A DNA stretch of 64,000 nucleotides from Pseudoips prasinana (GCA_951640165.1 OX621266.1:8184001-8248000), one strand, 5' to 3'. Numbered from the stretch's first letter, positions 29,116 through 40,312 are shown. A program made the numbers and translations. Notes: a model not told the origin generated them from the sequence alone.

Positions 29116-32100
29116 CTAATCACCACCAGAAGGAGGGAGGCGACGATCGTACAACCGCCGTCTCCCACCCCTTCTTCGCCTGCGGAGCGGCGGCGCGAGA
29201 GGATCATCCTCCCGCGCGCGCTCCGCCGCCTCCTTTTGCGACATAACATCCTCGCAAAAGGAGGCAACCGCCGCCCAAGCCTCCTCACTCCCCAGCATGG
29301 AATTCACCACACTGGGAAGTGAGAGGTCCCGCCCGACCACATCAGTCAGGGCACGGCGCAGCTCAGCCCAGGCTGGGCACACCTCGAGGGTGTGCTGCGC
29401 CGTGTCCTCCGCGGCTCCGCAATGGTGGCACGCCGGGGTTTCCTCCCTCTGGATCCGATGCAGGTGCGTTCCGAAGCAGCCTCATGCCCAGACAACACCT
29501 GCACCAGACGGAAAGAGAGGAAACCGTGGGGGCGCTCGAGCCAATCCCGCAGGACTGGGCCGAGCGCGTCCAGCGTCCGGCGTCCAAAGGTGGCGGAGGC
29601 GAGGTCCCGTGTCCAGTGTAGGACGATTGCGTCCCTCGCCTCCCGCCGCACGGCATCCCGCTCTTGCGCGGCGGGGCGCTCACCCAGCGCCCTACGCCGC
29701 GCCGTCCACTCATACACTCTGGCGAGCACCCATGCCTCCAATTCCCAGGGAGGGGTGCCGGCCAGAGCGCACGCCGCCGCAAAACCCACCGAGCGGTAGG
29801 CCCTCGCCACCCGCTGTGCAATGGCCCGTTGGGGCCTGCGGATGGCGGTTGCATTCTCCCTCCTGTGGAGGGAGTCCGCCCAGATGGGTGCCCCGTACAG
29901 GGCCATGCTCTTCAGGATGCCGGCATAGAGGCGCCGGCATCGCTCCTTGGGCCCTCCCAGGTTTGGGAGGAGCCATGAGAGGGCGTCCGCGGCTTTCAGC
30001 AGGCGCGTCGACAGCCCGCTGAAGTGCGGGCCGAAGCGCCACCTGCTGTCTAGCACGAGGCCCAGATACTTCATCTGGGCCCCGACCCCTATCCGGACGC
30101 CCTCCACCACGATGTGGGCGTCAGGAGGGCAGCGCTGCCGAGGCCCGTGAAAGAACACGGCCTCGGTCTTGTTCAGCGCTACCCTCAAACCAAGCTGGCG
30201 GATCCTACCTGCCACTAAGGATCCGCCAGCTGAGGCCAAACAGGCCGCCGCCCCAAAGTCCCTCCCCCGGGCAACGAGGAGAGTGTCATCCGCGTAGCCG
30301 ATGACACTCGTGCCCTGGAGGAGGGTGCCCCGAAGGACCCAATTGAATCCGATGTTCCACAAGAGGGGCCCTAGCACCGAACCCTGTGGAACACCGGACT
30401 CCGCGCCGTAGCGCCTTATCCTGGCCGTTCTGTCCGCCAAGAGGACCTCCCGGTCCTCCAGGTAGTTGGCCAGGATCGCCCGCAGATATTGTGGCACTCC
30501 GTGGTACCGGAGTGCCTCCAATATGGTCGAGTGGGGCACGGAGTTGAACGCGTTGGCGATGTCGAACGACACCGCCAACACTCCGTCCCCAGCCTCGACC
30601 GCTTCCCGCACTTGGCCCCTGAGTAGGGCCAACGCATCGACCGTCGAACGCCCTTGGCGGAACCCGAACTGGGCGTCCGACAGGTCCGGCCCTACCTCCC
30701 GCAACTGGCTATTTAGCCGGGTGGCGATGATCCCCTCGAACAATTTACCGACCTCATCGAGCAGAACGATGGGCCGGTATGCCGAGGGGGAGTCCACCGG
30801 GCGTCCCTCCTTCCGGAGCAGGCAAAGCTGCCCCTCCTTCCAGATCTTCGGGAACCTCCCAGCCGTCAGGCACGCGCTGAAGAGGTCCCGAAACCTCTGC
30901 TCCATGAAGGACGCTGCGATGGCCACCACCCGTGCGGGGACGCCATCTGGTCCAGGGGCCGTCTTCTTCGCGCGGAGGGACAGAACCCCCGCGCGAAATT
31001 CCTCCGCCGACACTGGAGGCACCTCCTCCTCCGGCGAAGCCACCACCCCCCCCAGCGGGGGGTTCATCGTTGGTGGGGTGAAGTCGGTCCTGCGCGGAAA
31101 CAGTGACCGAACCACCCCATCCAGCAACGCCGGCTCTAGGGTCTCCGCTAATGGGGGACCGTAAGGGCGCAGCTGGCTCCGCGCCTGCTTATACGGCCTC
31201 CCAAACGGATCCCTGTCGAGGCCCTCCAGCATCTCGGCCTTTGCCGAGTCCTCGGCGGCGCACATTTCCGACTTGAGGACCGTCTTTGCCTCTAGGTAAG
31301 AGGCGTAGAGGCGGTCCTCCTCAGCCTGACATCGGCTGGTGCGCCGCCGACTCCGCGTGTAGGCCCTCCTGGCCTCCACGCACGCGGCCCGGAGCCCCGC
31401 CAGCTCCACCGTCCACCAATAAACGGCGCGACGGGGAGGCGGACGGCGAGACCGAGGCATGCTGGAGTTGCACACCTCGGTCAGGGACCCCCGCAGCCGA
31501 ACCGCTGCGGCGTCCACGTCCGTGCCCTCCACAGGGGGCGAGAGCCAGTCCTCGAGGAACGCCGCCTCCTGGGCTGACTCCCGGTCTAGGCGGGTGAGAG
31601 CCCACCGCGGGAAGGGAGATTGGCCCGAGCGGGCCATCCCCCGCGGGCTCTGGGTGGAGATGTCGAACCGCACATATCGGTGGTCCGACAGGGTCTCCAC
31701 CATCTCCTCCCGCCAGTTCACGACGCGGGCGGCTAGCACGGGGGTGGCGAACGATACGTCCACCACTGACCCTCCCCGTTGCCGCACACACGTGTGAACA
31801 TCCCCCCTGTTTAGGAGGGACACGCCGCACGAAGCCGACCAAAATTCGGCGGCGCGCCCCCGGACGTTGCACGACGCCGCCGGGTTGCCCCAGGCCACCG
31901 ACTTGGCGTTCAGGTCGCCCATTACGACGACCTGACGTGGTGCCGCCCTCCCGACGACTGCCGTAAGGACTTCGAGAAAATTCTCGAAGTCCCTTAGAGG
32001 GCGGTTTGGGGAGAAATAGACCCCGACCAGGGCTATTTCTCCCCACGCGGCGGCCACGTATCCCGGACCCCTCTCTAAGAGCGAGAGGGGAGGGGAGTCC

Positions 32101-32288
32101 GTGGCAGGCCGCGACACCAACGCCACCAAGCCGTCCCGATCACCCAGCCAACGGCCAGGTACCGAGTACGGCTCGGCGACCACCGCCACGTCCACCAACC
32201 ACTCGGCCACAGTCTGCATCAGCAGATCCTGTGCCGCTCTGCAGTGGTTGGTGTTCGCCTGGAGGATGCGATGTCCGACTCTACCCAT
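29116..32288 (-). pseudogene. A7 ORF2: frameshift before the C-terminal finger
   Basis: 980 codons are open from the coupled ATG (32288) through endonuclease and RT. Two extra bases near 29482 (GCAGCCTCATGCCC where others have GCAGCCATGCCC) then shift the frame upstream of the CCHC finger. The normal end lies in another frame (29116-29382). The residue before YADD is G (IGYADD) where the other copies have C. In related elements the C-terminal finger matters for retrotransposition, so this copy is probably defective. Confidence 0.88.
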
Positions 32289-34427
32289 TAATCGGACATC
32301 ACACCCTCCTCCTCCACAGCCGCCGAGGTCCCAGCTACTGGGGTGGCGGTGGCAGCGACAGGCCGGGTCGGCGCCTGCGCTTTGCCCTTCTTAAGGGGAG
32401 GAATACAATTCCTCCCCTTCATAATGTGGCCCGCAGGGCGGCCACTGGCGGCACACACCGCACAGTGCGGTGCGGCGGCCTCGCAGGAGGCGGCCTTGTG
32501 CCCCTCCTTGCCGCAGCGGTAGCAACTGCCCGTCCTGTCAATGCTGGACGGACAGAGGGCTCGGGTGTGACCGATGCCGAAGCACCGGTAACACCGCAGA
32601 GGCTGGTCCTCAAGGGCCCGGACCGCCGCCGAGCTGAACCCGACGGCGAGCCGTCCCTTCTCGAGGACGGCTTTGGCAGCGGCGACTGGGCACTCTAGGC
32701 GAATGGTGCCCATGCCGCCACGCCCGGGCCTGATGCCCCCGCCCTGTACCACTGCGACTTCGCAGCACCCTATGGCTGCGATTGCTGCCACCACCTCCTC
32801 CTTGGTGACGGAGTCGTCCAGATCCGTCACCTCGATGGCCGCCGACTTCACCGGCCTCGCCACCTTCGCCGAGTCTGCGATGACCTCTTTCAGCTTAGCT
32901 GCGAAGAGGTCCGCGTTTTTGCCGCCCTCCGCACCAGGGAACTCAAAAATTCGAGCCCCAGCCTGGGTCTTGCGGCATGAGACTTTGCCGATCCCCAGTT
33001 TGGTGGGATCGGCAGTGGCACGCGCCCGCACCAACATGGACGCGTACGTCTCACCCCGCTCCGCGGCCTCTGCGGTGAGCGTCACCACGACGGCCGCGGT
33101 CTTGGGAGGAACTAAGTTCCTCCTGACACCGGCTGGGGCGGAACTCTTGCCCTGTCCCTTTCCCTTGTCGGCCGACTGCGACTGACCGGCAGGGGTGGTG
33201 GCGGAGACGGCTGGGGCTGGGGGGGTGCTCTTCCCCTTCCCTTTGCCTTTCCCCTTCCCTTTGCCAGTCGGCTGCGACTGGCTGGGAGTGGTGGTGGCGG
33301 GGACGGCAGGGACGACTGCTGCCGTCCTTTTGCCCTTGCCCTTTCCCTTACCGACCACCTTCGTCCAGCCCTGCTGGATTGGTCGGGGTGGTCGAAGGTA
33401 GAAGGGCGTCCTCCGTCTGGGAGGTAGGCACCGGCTCCTGTCGCCTCTTGTCCGCCGCAAGTGGCGGTCGGAGGCGTTTCTCCGGCAGTAACCGGTCCTC
33501 GATGCCCGCTAAGCAGGCCCTCACAAAATCCCTCTGCTCCCCCATAGCCCTGCGGAGGATTTCCTCAAGGCCAGAGGACGGAGCGAGGCCCTCTGCCGCA
33601 GGCCTGGGCTCGGCTTGCGATGGCCGGGCCGTGGCTTCAGCCAGCTTTAAATGCAGCTGGCTGACCTCCAACTGCAGGCGATCCACTTTCGCCTGCAGTT
33701 GCCGCGATTCGTCGCTGGCCTTGCGGTTGACCAGCTCCGCGACGATGCCGCGCATGCTGGCGGCCCGGCATTTAAGGGACTTTTGAAAAGTCCCTTTTAG
33801 GTGGGAGGACTTGGTGGCGACCTGGACGATTACCTCCTCGTCCTCCAATGCCATCCGCTCCAGTTCGGCAAGGGAGTGGTCCGCGTACAGAACGCGAGAC
33901 GCTCCGTATCCTGATTTGGCACGGGCGGCGCGCGCCCGTTCCTCCCTGGCCGCTACCTGCTCCTCCAGGTCTTGTTGGAGCCGCTCCCGCTGAGCCAGGT
34001 CCAACTCCCGCTGGGCGTCTGCCAAACCCACGTCGTGGGTATCTACTGTAATTGCCAACTTCTTGGCCTTGACCCGCTTTTTAGGCTCCTTCGCCGAGCC
34101 TGAGCCCGAGGACCCATCGGACACAACCTTGAGGAAGGTCCGCTTCCTCGATGCCGATCGCGATCGACAGACATCGAGCGCCATCGAATCACCATCCGAC
34201 GCAATTGACTCAATGTCGGAGTCCGACATATCTCCCGCTCTCCCTCCGTAGAAGGCTCTGCCTTCCGACGCCGACGCGTCGTGTTGGCCCTGAGAAGGGC
34301 CTTTTGGTTGGCCCTGAGAAGGGCCTTTTGGTTGGCCCTGAGAAGGGCCTTTGGGTTGGCCCTGAGAAGGGCCTTGTTTCACGAAATGCCCGAGGGCATC
34401 CCGCGCAGGTTTATGCATTTTAGGCAT
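32288..34427 (-). pseudogene. A7 ORF1: one-base frameshift
   Basis: The N-terminal frame starts at the ATG at 34427 (MPKMHKPARD), carries four KGPSQGQP units and the coiled-coil-like helices, and ends at 33348. The C-terminal frame (32288-33460) holds the Lys-Gly tracts, conserved region and three knuckles. They are offset by one extra A near 33377 (CTGGATTGGTCGG where others have CTGGTTGGTCGG). Everything else matches an intact Gag. Confidence 0.88.
34284..34379 (-). repeat. 24-nt coding repeat, 4 units, in A7 ORF1
   Basis: Four KGPSQGQP-coding units. Confidence 0.85.
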
Positions 34428-34580
34428 AATCCGCAGTTTCGAAGCAATCCAGGCAATATAGTTCGCAACGAATCACAGTGCACTTTAGCCGTACCCAGTC
34501 TGCCACTCCGTTACGGTGGTCAGAACTGGGACGTTTCCAGGGAACACGACGAGGACGTAAGCACTGTGGGGTGGTTCCCC

Positions 34581-34594
34581 AACCTAACCTAACC
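34581..34594 (-). repeat. telomeric TTAGG spacer, 14 nt
   Basis: AACCTAACCTAACC between A7 and the 27-nt A8 poly(A) tail (T's 34595-34621). Confidence 0.9.
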
Positions 34595-34943
34595 TTTTTT
34601 TTTTTTTTTTTTTTTTTTTTTGTTTGCGCTGGGAAAAAATGCGTTACGCATACCCGCCCATTGGGGGATGGACGGGTTATGTGGGACTCTCCGGCTACTC
34701 CGGCATACCCACTAAAATAACCCAGCGGCACTCCCGCATCGTCTATTTGGAGGAGGACTGGGAAACCGGCACAGCCTTTACGTCCAGTCCCCCACCGACG
34801 ACCGCCCGCCTTTACAGCGGGGCCCGCACGCCCCTCCCTAAGTGGAGGGGCCCGGGAACGACCGTGAGTGCTCGGCCGTTCCCGCCCGACGAGGGTGGTG
34901 ATTAGTGCAATGCGAGCGAAGGCGCCCCCGCGCCTGTCGCCCG

Positions 34944-36344
34944 CTAATCACCACCAGAAGGAGGGAGGCGACGATCGTACAACCGCCGTCTCCCACCCCT
35001 TCTTCGCCTGCGGAGCGGCGGCGCGAGAGGATCATCCTCCCGCGCGCGCTCCGCCGCCTCCTTTTGCGACATGACATTCTCGCAAAAGGAGGCAGCCGCC
35101 GCCCAAGCCTCCTCACTCCCCAGCATGGAGTTCACCACACTGGGAAGTGAGAGGTCCTGCCCGACCACATCTGTCAGGGCACGGCGCAGCTCAGCCCAGG
35201 CTGGGCACACCTCGAGGGTGTGCTGCGCCGTGTCCTCCGCGGCTCCACACTCGTGGCACGCCGGGGTTTCCTCCCTCCGAATCCGATGCAGGTGCGTTCC
35301 GAAACAGCCATGCCCGGACAACACCTGCACCAGACGGAACGAGAGGAAACGGTAAGAGGCGTAGAGGCGGTCCTCCTCAGCCTGACATCGGCTGGTGCGC
35401 CGCCGACTCCGCGTGTAGGCCCTCCTGGCCTCCACGCACGCGGCCCGGAGCCCCGCCAGCTCCACCGTCCACCAATAAACGGCGCGACGGGGAGGCGGAC
35501 GACGAGACCGAGGCATGCTGGAGTTGCACACCTCGGTCAGGGACCCCCGCAGCCGAACCGCTGCGGCGTCCACGTCCGTGCCCTCCACAGGGGGCGAGAG
35601 CCAGTCCTCGAGGAACGCCGCCTCCTGGGCTGACTCCCGGTCTAGGCGGGTGAGAGCCCACCGCGGGAAGGGAGATTGGCCCGAGCGGGCCATCCCCCGC
35701 GGGCTCTGAGTGGAGATGTCGAACCGCACATATCGGTGGTCCGACAGGGTCTCCACCATCTCCACCCGCCAGTTCACGACGCGGGCGGCTAGCACAGGGG
35801 TGGCGAACGACACGTCCACCACTGACCCTCCCTGTTGCCGCACACACGTGTGAACATCCCCCCTGTTTAGGAGGGACACGCCGCACGAGGCCGCCCAAAA
35901 TTCGACGGCGCGCCCCCGGACGTTGCAGGACGCCGCTGCGTTGCCCCAGGCCACCGACTTGGCGTTCAGGTCGCCTAACACCATTACCTGGCGTGGCGCC
36001 GCCCTCCCGACGACTGCCGTAAGGACCTCGAGAAAATTCTCGAAGTCCCTTAGAGGGCGGTTTGGGGAGAAATAGACCCCGACCAGGGCTATTTCTCCCC
36101 ACGCGGCGGCCACGTATCCCGGACCCCTCTCTAAAAGCGAGAGGGGAGGGGAGTCCGTGGCAGGCCGCGACACCAACGCCACCAAGCCGTCCCGATCACC
36201 TAGCCAGCGGCCAGGTATCGAGTACGGCTCGGCGACCACCGCCACGTCCACCAACCACTCGGCCACAGTCTGCATCAACAGATCTTGTGCCGCTCTGCAG
36301 TGGTTGGTGTTCGCCTGGAGGATGCGATGTTCGATTCTACCCAT
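34944..36344 (-). CDS. A8 ORF2 derivative: endonuclease fused to C-terminal zinc finger
   Basis: A 466-codon frame starts at the TAATG-coupled ATG. It contains the complete endonuclease (QANTNHCRAAQDLL, VVAEPY, GDLNAK, SDHRYV) and the linker up to EEDRLYASY. It then jumps in frame to RFLSFRLVQVLSGHG, just before the CCHC finger (CHECGAAEDTAQHTLEVC), and runs to the normal C-terminus. The entire RT is missing. If translated it would be an endonuclease with the C-terminal nucleic-acid-binding region but no polymerase. A telomere-nicking or dominant-negative role is speculation; chance preservation of frame is equally possible. Confidence 0.88.
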   Translation of the reverse strand: MGRIEHRILQANTNHCRAAQDLLMQTVAEWLVDVAVVAEPYSIPGRWLGDRDGLVALVSRPATDSPPLSLLERGPGYVAAAWGEIALVGVYFSPNRPLRDFENFLEVLTAVVGRAAPRQVMVLGDLNAKSVAWGNAAASCNVRGRAVEFWAASCGVSLLNRGDVHTCVRQQGGSVVDVSFATPVLAARVVNWRVEMVETLSDHRYVRFDISTQSPRGMARSGQSPFPRWALTRLDRESAQEAAFLEDWLSPPVEGTDVDAAAVRLRGSLTEVCNSSMPRSRRPPPRRAVYWWTVELAGLRAACVEARRAYTRSRRRTSRCQAEEDRLYASYRFLSFRLVQVLSGHGCFGTHLHRIRREETPACHECGAAEDTAQHTLEVCPAWAELRRALTDVVGQDLSLPSVVNSMLGSEEAWAAAASFCENVMSQKEAAERAREDDPLAPPLRRRRRGGRRRLYDRRLPPSGGD

Positions 36345-38476
36345 TAATCGGTCATCGCACCCTCCTTCTCCACAGCCGCTGAGGTCCCAGCTACTGGGAC
36401 GGCGGTGGCAGTGACAGGCCGGGTCGGCGCCTGAACTTTGCCCTTCTTAAGGGGAGGACTGCAATTCCTCCCCTTCATTATATGGCCCGCAGGGCGGCCA
36501 CTGGCGGCACAAACTGCGCAGTGCGGCGCGGCGGCCATGCAGGAGGCGGCTTTGTGCCCCTCCTTGCCGCAGCGGTAGCAGCTGTCCGTCCTGTCTATTG
36601 TGGACGGACAGAGAGCCCGGGTGTGTCCGATGCCGAAGCACTTATAACACCTTAAAGGCTGGTCTTCAAGGGCCCGGACTGCACCCGAGCTGAAGCCGAC
36701 GGCGAGCCGTCCCTTTTCGAGGACGGCTTTGGCAGCGGCGACTGGGCACTCCAGGCGAATGGTGCCCATGCCGCCGCGCCCGGGCCTGATGCCCCCGCCC
36801 TGCACCGCTGCGACTGTGCAGCCCCCAATGGCCGCGACTGCTGCCACCACCTCCTCCTTGGTGACGGAGTCGTCCAGATCCGTCACCTCGATGGCCGCCG
36901 ACTTCACAGGCCTCGCCACCTTCACCGCGTCCGCGACGACCTCCTGCAGCTTAGCTGCAAAGAGGTCTTCGTGTTTTGCGCCCTCCGCACCCGGGAACTC
37001 GAAAATACGAGCCCCAGCCTGCGTCCGGCGGCACGAGACTTTGCCAATCCCCAGTTTGGTGGGATCGGCAGTTGCACGCGCCCGCATCATTACGGCCGCG
37101 TAGGTCTCGCCCCGCTCCGCAGCCTCCGCGGTGAGCGTCATCACGACGGCTGCGGTCTTGGGAGGAACTAAGTTCCTCCTGACACCGGCTGGGGTCGAAC
37201 CCTTACCCTTTCCCTTGCCAGTCGTCTGTGACTGACCGGCAGGGGTGGTGGCGGAGGCGGCTGGGAGGGTGGTTTTCCCCTTCCCTTTTCCCTTGCCAGT
37301 TGACTTCGACTGGCTGGGAGTGGTGGTGGCAGGGACGGCAGGGACGACAGCTGCCGTCTTTTTGCCTTTGCCCTTCCCCTTACCGACCACCCTCGTCCAG
37401 CCCTGCTGGTTGGTCGGGGTGGTGGACGGGAGTTGGGCGTCCTCCCTCTGGGAGGATGCTACCGGCTCCACTCGCCTCTTGTCCGCCGCAAGCGGCGGTC
37501 GGAGGCGTTTCTCCGGCAGGAGCCGGTCCTCTATGCCCGCTAGGCAGGCTCTAACAAATTCTCTCTGCTCCCCCATAGCCCTGCGGAGGATTTCCTCAAG
37601 GCCGGAGGAGGGAGCGAGGCCCTCTGCCGCAGGTCTAGGCTCGGCTTGGGATGGCCGGGCCGTGGCTTCAGCCAGCTTTAAGTGCAGCTGGCTGACCTCC
37701 GCCTGCAGGCGATCTACTTTAGCCTGCAGTTGCCTTGTTTCTTCGCTGGCCTTGCGGTCCACCAGCTCCGCGATGATGCAACGCATGCTGGCGGCCCGGC
37801 ATCTGAGGGACTTCTGGAAAGTCCCCTTCAGATGCGAGGACTTGGCGGCAACCTCCACGATCGCCTCTTCGTCCTCCAAGGCCATCTTCTCCAGCTCGGC
37901 CAGGGAGTGGTCCGCGTATAGGACGCGGGACGCCCCGTACTCGGCCTTGGCACGAGCGATGCGTGCCCGCTCCTCCTTGGCCATAACCCGCTCCTCCAGC
38001 TCTTGCTGGAGCTGCTCCCGCCGTGCCAGGTCCAACTCACGCTGGGCATTGGCCAAACCCACGTCGTGGGTGTCTGCTGCTGTTAACGCCTTTTTGGCCT
38101 TGACCCTCTTTTTGGGCTCCTTCACCGAGCCTGAGCCCGAGGAGCCATCGGACACGACCTTTAAGAAGGTCCTCTTCCTCGATGCCGAGCGTGACCGACT
38201 ATCTTCGATCGCCATCGCACTGGCATCCGACACTATGGACTCGGTGTCGGAGTCCGACAATTCGTCCACATTTCCTCCGTAGAAGGCCCTGCCTTCGTTC
38301 GACGCCGACGCGTCGCGTTAGCCCTGAGAAGGGCCTTTTGGTTGGCCCTGAGAAGGGCCTTTGGGTTGGCCCTGAGAAGGGCCTTTGGGTTGGCCCTGAG
38401 AAGGGCCTTTGGGTTGGCCCTGAGAAGGGCCTTGTTTGGCAAAATGCCCGAGGGCATCCCGCATAGGTTTAGGCAT
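36344..38476 (-). pseudogene. A8 ORF1: Gag-like with one nonsense codon
   Basis: The frame starts at the ATG at 38476 (MPKPMRDALGHF) and runs through KGPSQGQP units. It stops at TAA (38318-38320), where the other copies have CAA (Gln) in the last unit. The same frame then continues for 641 codons to the TAATG junction with all downstream parts intact, including three knuckles (CYKCFGIGHTRALC, CYRCGKEGHKAASC, CAVC...). The only internal ATG of note after the stop is at 38269. One C-to-T change explains the break. Confidence 0.9.
38318..38437 (-). repeat. 24-nt coding repeat, 5 units, in A8 ORF1
   Basis: Five KGPSQGQP-type units, the last one carrying the nonsense codon. Confidence 0.8.
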
Positions 38477-38630
38477 CCTAACAGGCAGATACGTAGCAGT
38501 CAAGGCAGATGTTTGCTACGATGCACAGTGCACTTTGGCCGTACCCAGTCTGCCACTCCGTTACGGTGGTCAGAACTGGGACGTTTCCGGGGAACACGAC
38601 GAGGACGTAAGCACTGTGGGGTGGTTCCCC

Positions 38631-38639
38631 AACCTAACC
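38631..38639 (-). repeat. telomeric TTAGG spacer, 9 nt
   Basis: AACCTAACC before the A9 poly(A) tail (T's 38640-38661). Confidence 0.9.
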
Positions 38640-40100
38640 TTTTTTTTTTTTTTTTTTTTTTGTTTGCGCTGGGAAAAAATGCGTTACGCATACCCGCCCA
38701 TTGGGGGATGGACGGGTTATGTGGGACTCTCCGGCTAGCCCGGCATACCCACTAAAATAACCCAGCGGCACTCCCGCATCGTCTGTGTGGAGGAGGACTG
38801 GGAAACCGGCACAGCCTTTACGTCCAGTCCCCCACCGACGACCGCCCGCCTTTACAGCGGGGCCCGCACGCCCCTCCCTAAGTGGAGGGGCCCGGGAACG
38901 ACCGTGAGTGCTCGGCCGTTCCCGACCGACGATGGTGGCGATTTGTGCAATGCGAGCGAAGGCGCCCCCGCGCCTGTCGCCCGCTAATCACCACCAGAAG
39001 GAGGGAGGCGACGATCGTACAACCGCCGTCTCCCACCCCTTCTTCGCCTGCGGAGCGGTGGCGCGAGAGGATCATCCTCCCGCGCACGCTCCGCCGCCTC
39101 CTTTTGCGACATGACATTCTCGCAAAAGGAGGCAACCGCCGCCCAAGCCTCCTCACTCCCCAGCATGGAGTTCACCACACTGGGAAGTGAGAGGTCCATT
39201 CCGACCACATCTGTCAGGGCACGGCGCAGCTCAGCCCAGGCTGGGCACACCTCGAGGGTGTGCTGCGCCGTGTCCTCCGCGGCTCCACAGTCGTGGCACG
39301 CCGGGGTTTCCTCCCTCTGGATCCGATGCAGGTGCGTTCCGAAGCAGCCATGCCCGGACAACACCTGCACCAGACGGAAAGAGAGGAAACCGTGGGGGCG
39401 CTCGAGCCAGTCCCGCAGGACTGGACCGAGCGCGTCCAGCGTCCGGCGTCCAAATGTGACGGAGGCGAGGTCCCGTGTCCAGTGCAGGACGATGGCGTCC
39501 CTCGCCCCCCGCCGCACGGCCTCCCGCTCTTGCGCGGCGGGGCGCTCACCTAGCGCCCTACGCCGCGCCGCCCATTCGTACACTCTGGCGAGCACCCATG
39601 CCTCCAATTCCCAGGGAGGGGTGCCGGCCAGAGCGCACGCCACCGCAAAGCCCACTGAGCGGTAGGCCCTCGCCACCCGCTGTGCAATGGCCCGTTGGGG
39701 CCTGCGGATGGCGGTTGCATTCTCCCTCCTGTGGAGGGAGTCCGCCCAGATGGGTGCCCCATACAGGGCCATGCTCTTGAGGATGCCGGCATAGAGGCGC
39801 CGGCATCGCTCCTTGGGCCCTCCCAGGTTTGGGAGGAGCCATGAGAGGGCGTCCGCGGCTTTCAGCAGGCGCGTCGACAGCCCGCTAAAGTGCGGGCCGA
39901 AGCGCCACCTGCTGTCCAGCACGAGGCCCAGATACTTCATCTGGGCCCCGACCCCTATCCGGACGCGCTCCACCACGATGTGGGCGTCAGGACGGCAGCG
40001 CTGCCGAGGGCCGTGAAAGAACACGGCCTCGGTCTTGTTCAGCGCTACCCTCAAACCAAGCTGGCGGATCCTACCTGCCACTAAGGATCCGCCAGTCCCC
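38640..40100 (-). mobile_element. A9: 3' fragment of family A
   Basis: About 1.45 kb with a 22-nt poly(A), normal 3' UTR and the C-terminal third of ORF2. It ends at about 40095 inside ORF2. The next bases, TCCCC, are not the ORF2 continuation but equal the family A 5' terminus (GGGGA in sense), and telomeric repeats follow. It is therefore either a 5' truncation with filler or an internal deletion that keeps five terminal bases. Confidence 0.88.
38984..40095 (-). pseudogene. A9 ORF2 C-terminal fragment
   Basis: This covers the ORF2 part from GGSLVAGRIRQLGLRVALNK, just after the YADD region, through the RT thumb and the CCHC finger (CHDCGAAEDTAQHTLEVC) to the usual Arg-rich end. No start codon belongs to it. 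The open frame extends upstream only through telomeric repeat and the neighbouring poly(A), which read as a Lys run. It is not expected to be expressed. Confidence 0.88.
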
Positions 40101-40107
40101 AACCTAA

Positions 40108-40109
<2 letters not shown>
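40101..40109 (-). repeat. telomeric TTAGG spacer, 9 nt
   Basis: AACCTAACC between A9 and B1. It is followed by the longest T tract among the telomeric elements (40110-40165, 56 nt). Confidence 0.9.
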
Positions 40110-40167
<58 letters not shown>

Positions 40168-40312
40168 GGGGTGGAAAATCCTGCATGGATGTCCTCCGCC
40201 TCAGGGGAGGCGGAGGGGTCTGTCAGACTCCTACTGACTAAAAACCACCCCGGTGTTCCATCTCACACCTGCGCCAGGGGTCGCGGGAACATACGATACT
40301 TCCGCAACCCCC
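40110..40312 (-). mobile_element. B1: severely truncated family B element (3' end only)
   Basis: A 56-nt poly(A) tail plus about 147 nt of the family B 3' UTR, matching B2 (from 40347) and B3 (from 42456). The insertion keeps little more than the terminal three-armed fold. The 5' junction falls in a CCCCC run that is also present in B2 (GCAACCCCCGG), so microhomology with the telomeric junction may have ended synthesis. Confidence 0.88.
40167..40252 (-). other. family B 3'-terminal three-armed RNA fold (B1)
   Basis: Outer stem CGGGGTGG (40167-40174) with CCACCCCG (40245-40252). Three arms lie inside: ATCC/GGAT, a long CCTCCGCCTC/GAGGCGGAGG arm, and GTCAG-ACTCCTA-CTGAC. Same topology as in family A. 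Confidence 0.65.

Larger units (their letters stand above)
28773..34580 (-). mobile_element. A7: full-length family A element with two small frameshifts
   Basis: Complete in length, with 21-nt poly(A), 3' UTR, ORF2, TAATG junction (32286-32290), ORF1 and full 5' UTR. ORF2 carries a 2-nt insertion near 29482 and ORF1 a 1-nt insertion near 33377. The segment around 29600-30100 is nearly identical to A4 around 13350-13850. Confidence 0.9.
34595..38630 (-). mobile_element. A8: family A element lacking the RT domain
   Basis: Both termini are normal. ORF2 has lost about 1.77 kb in frame (junction near 35351). ORF1 carries one nonsense codon at 38318-38320 inside the KGPSQGQP repeats. The TAATG junction is kept at 36342-36346. 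Confidence 0.9.

Noticed and set aside
40096..40186. Lys-run N-terminus on the A9 ORF2 fragment
   Set aside because: The Lys run is translation through the neighbouring B1 poly(A) tail and telomeric spacer, not a protein feature.
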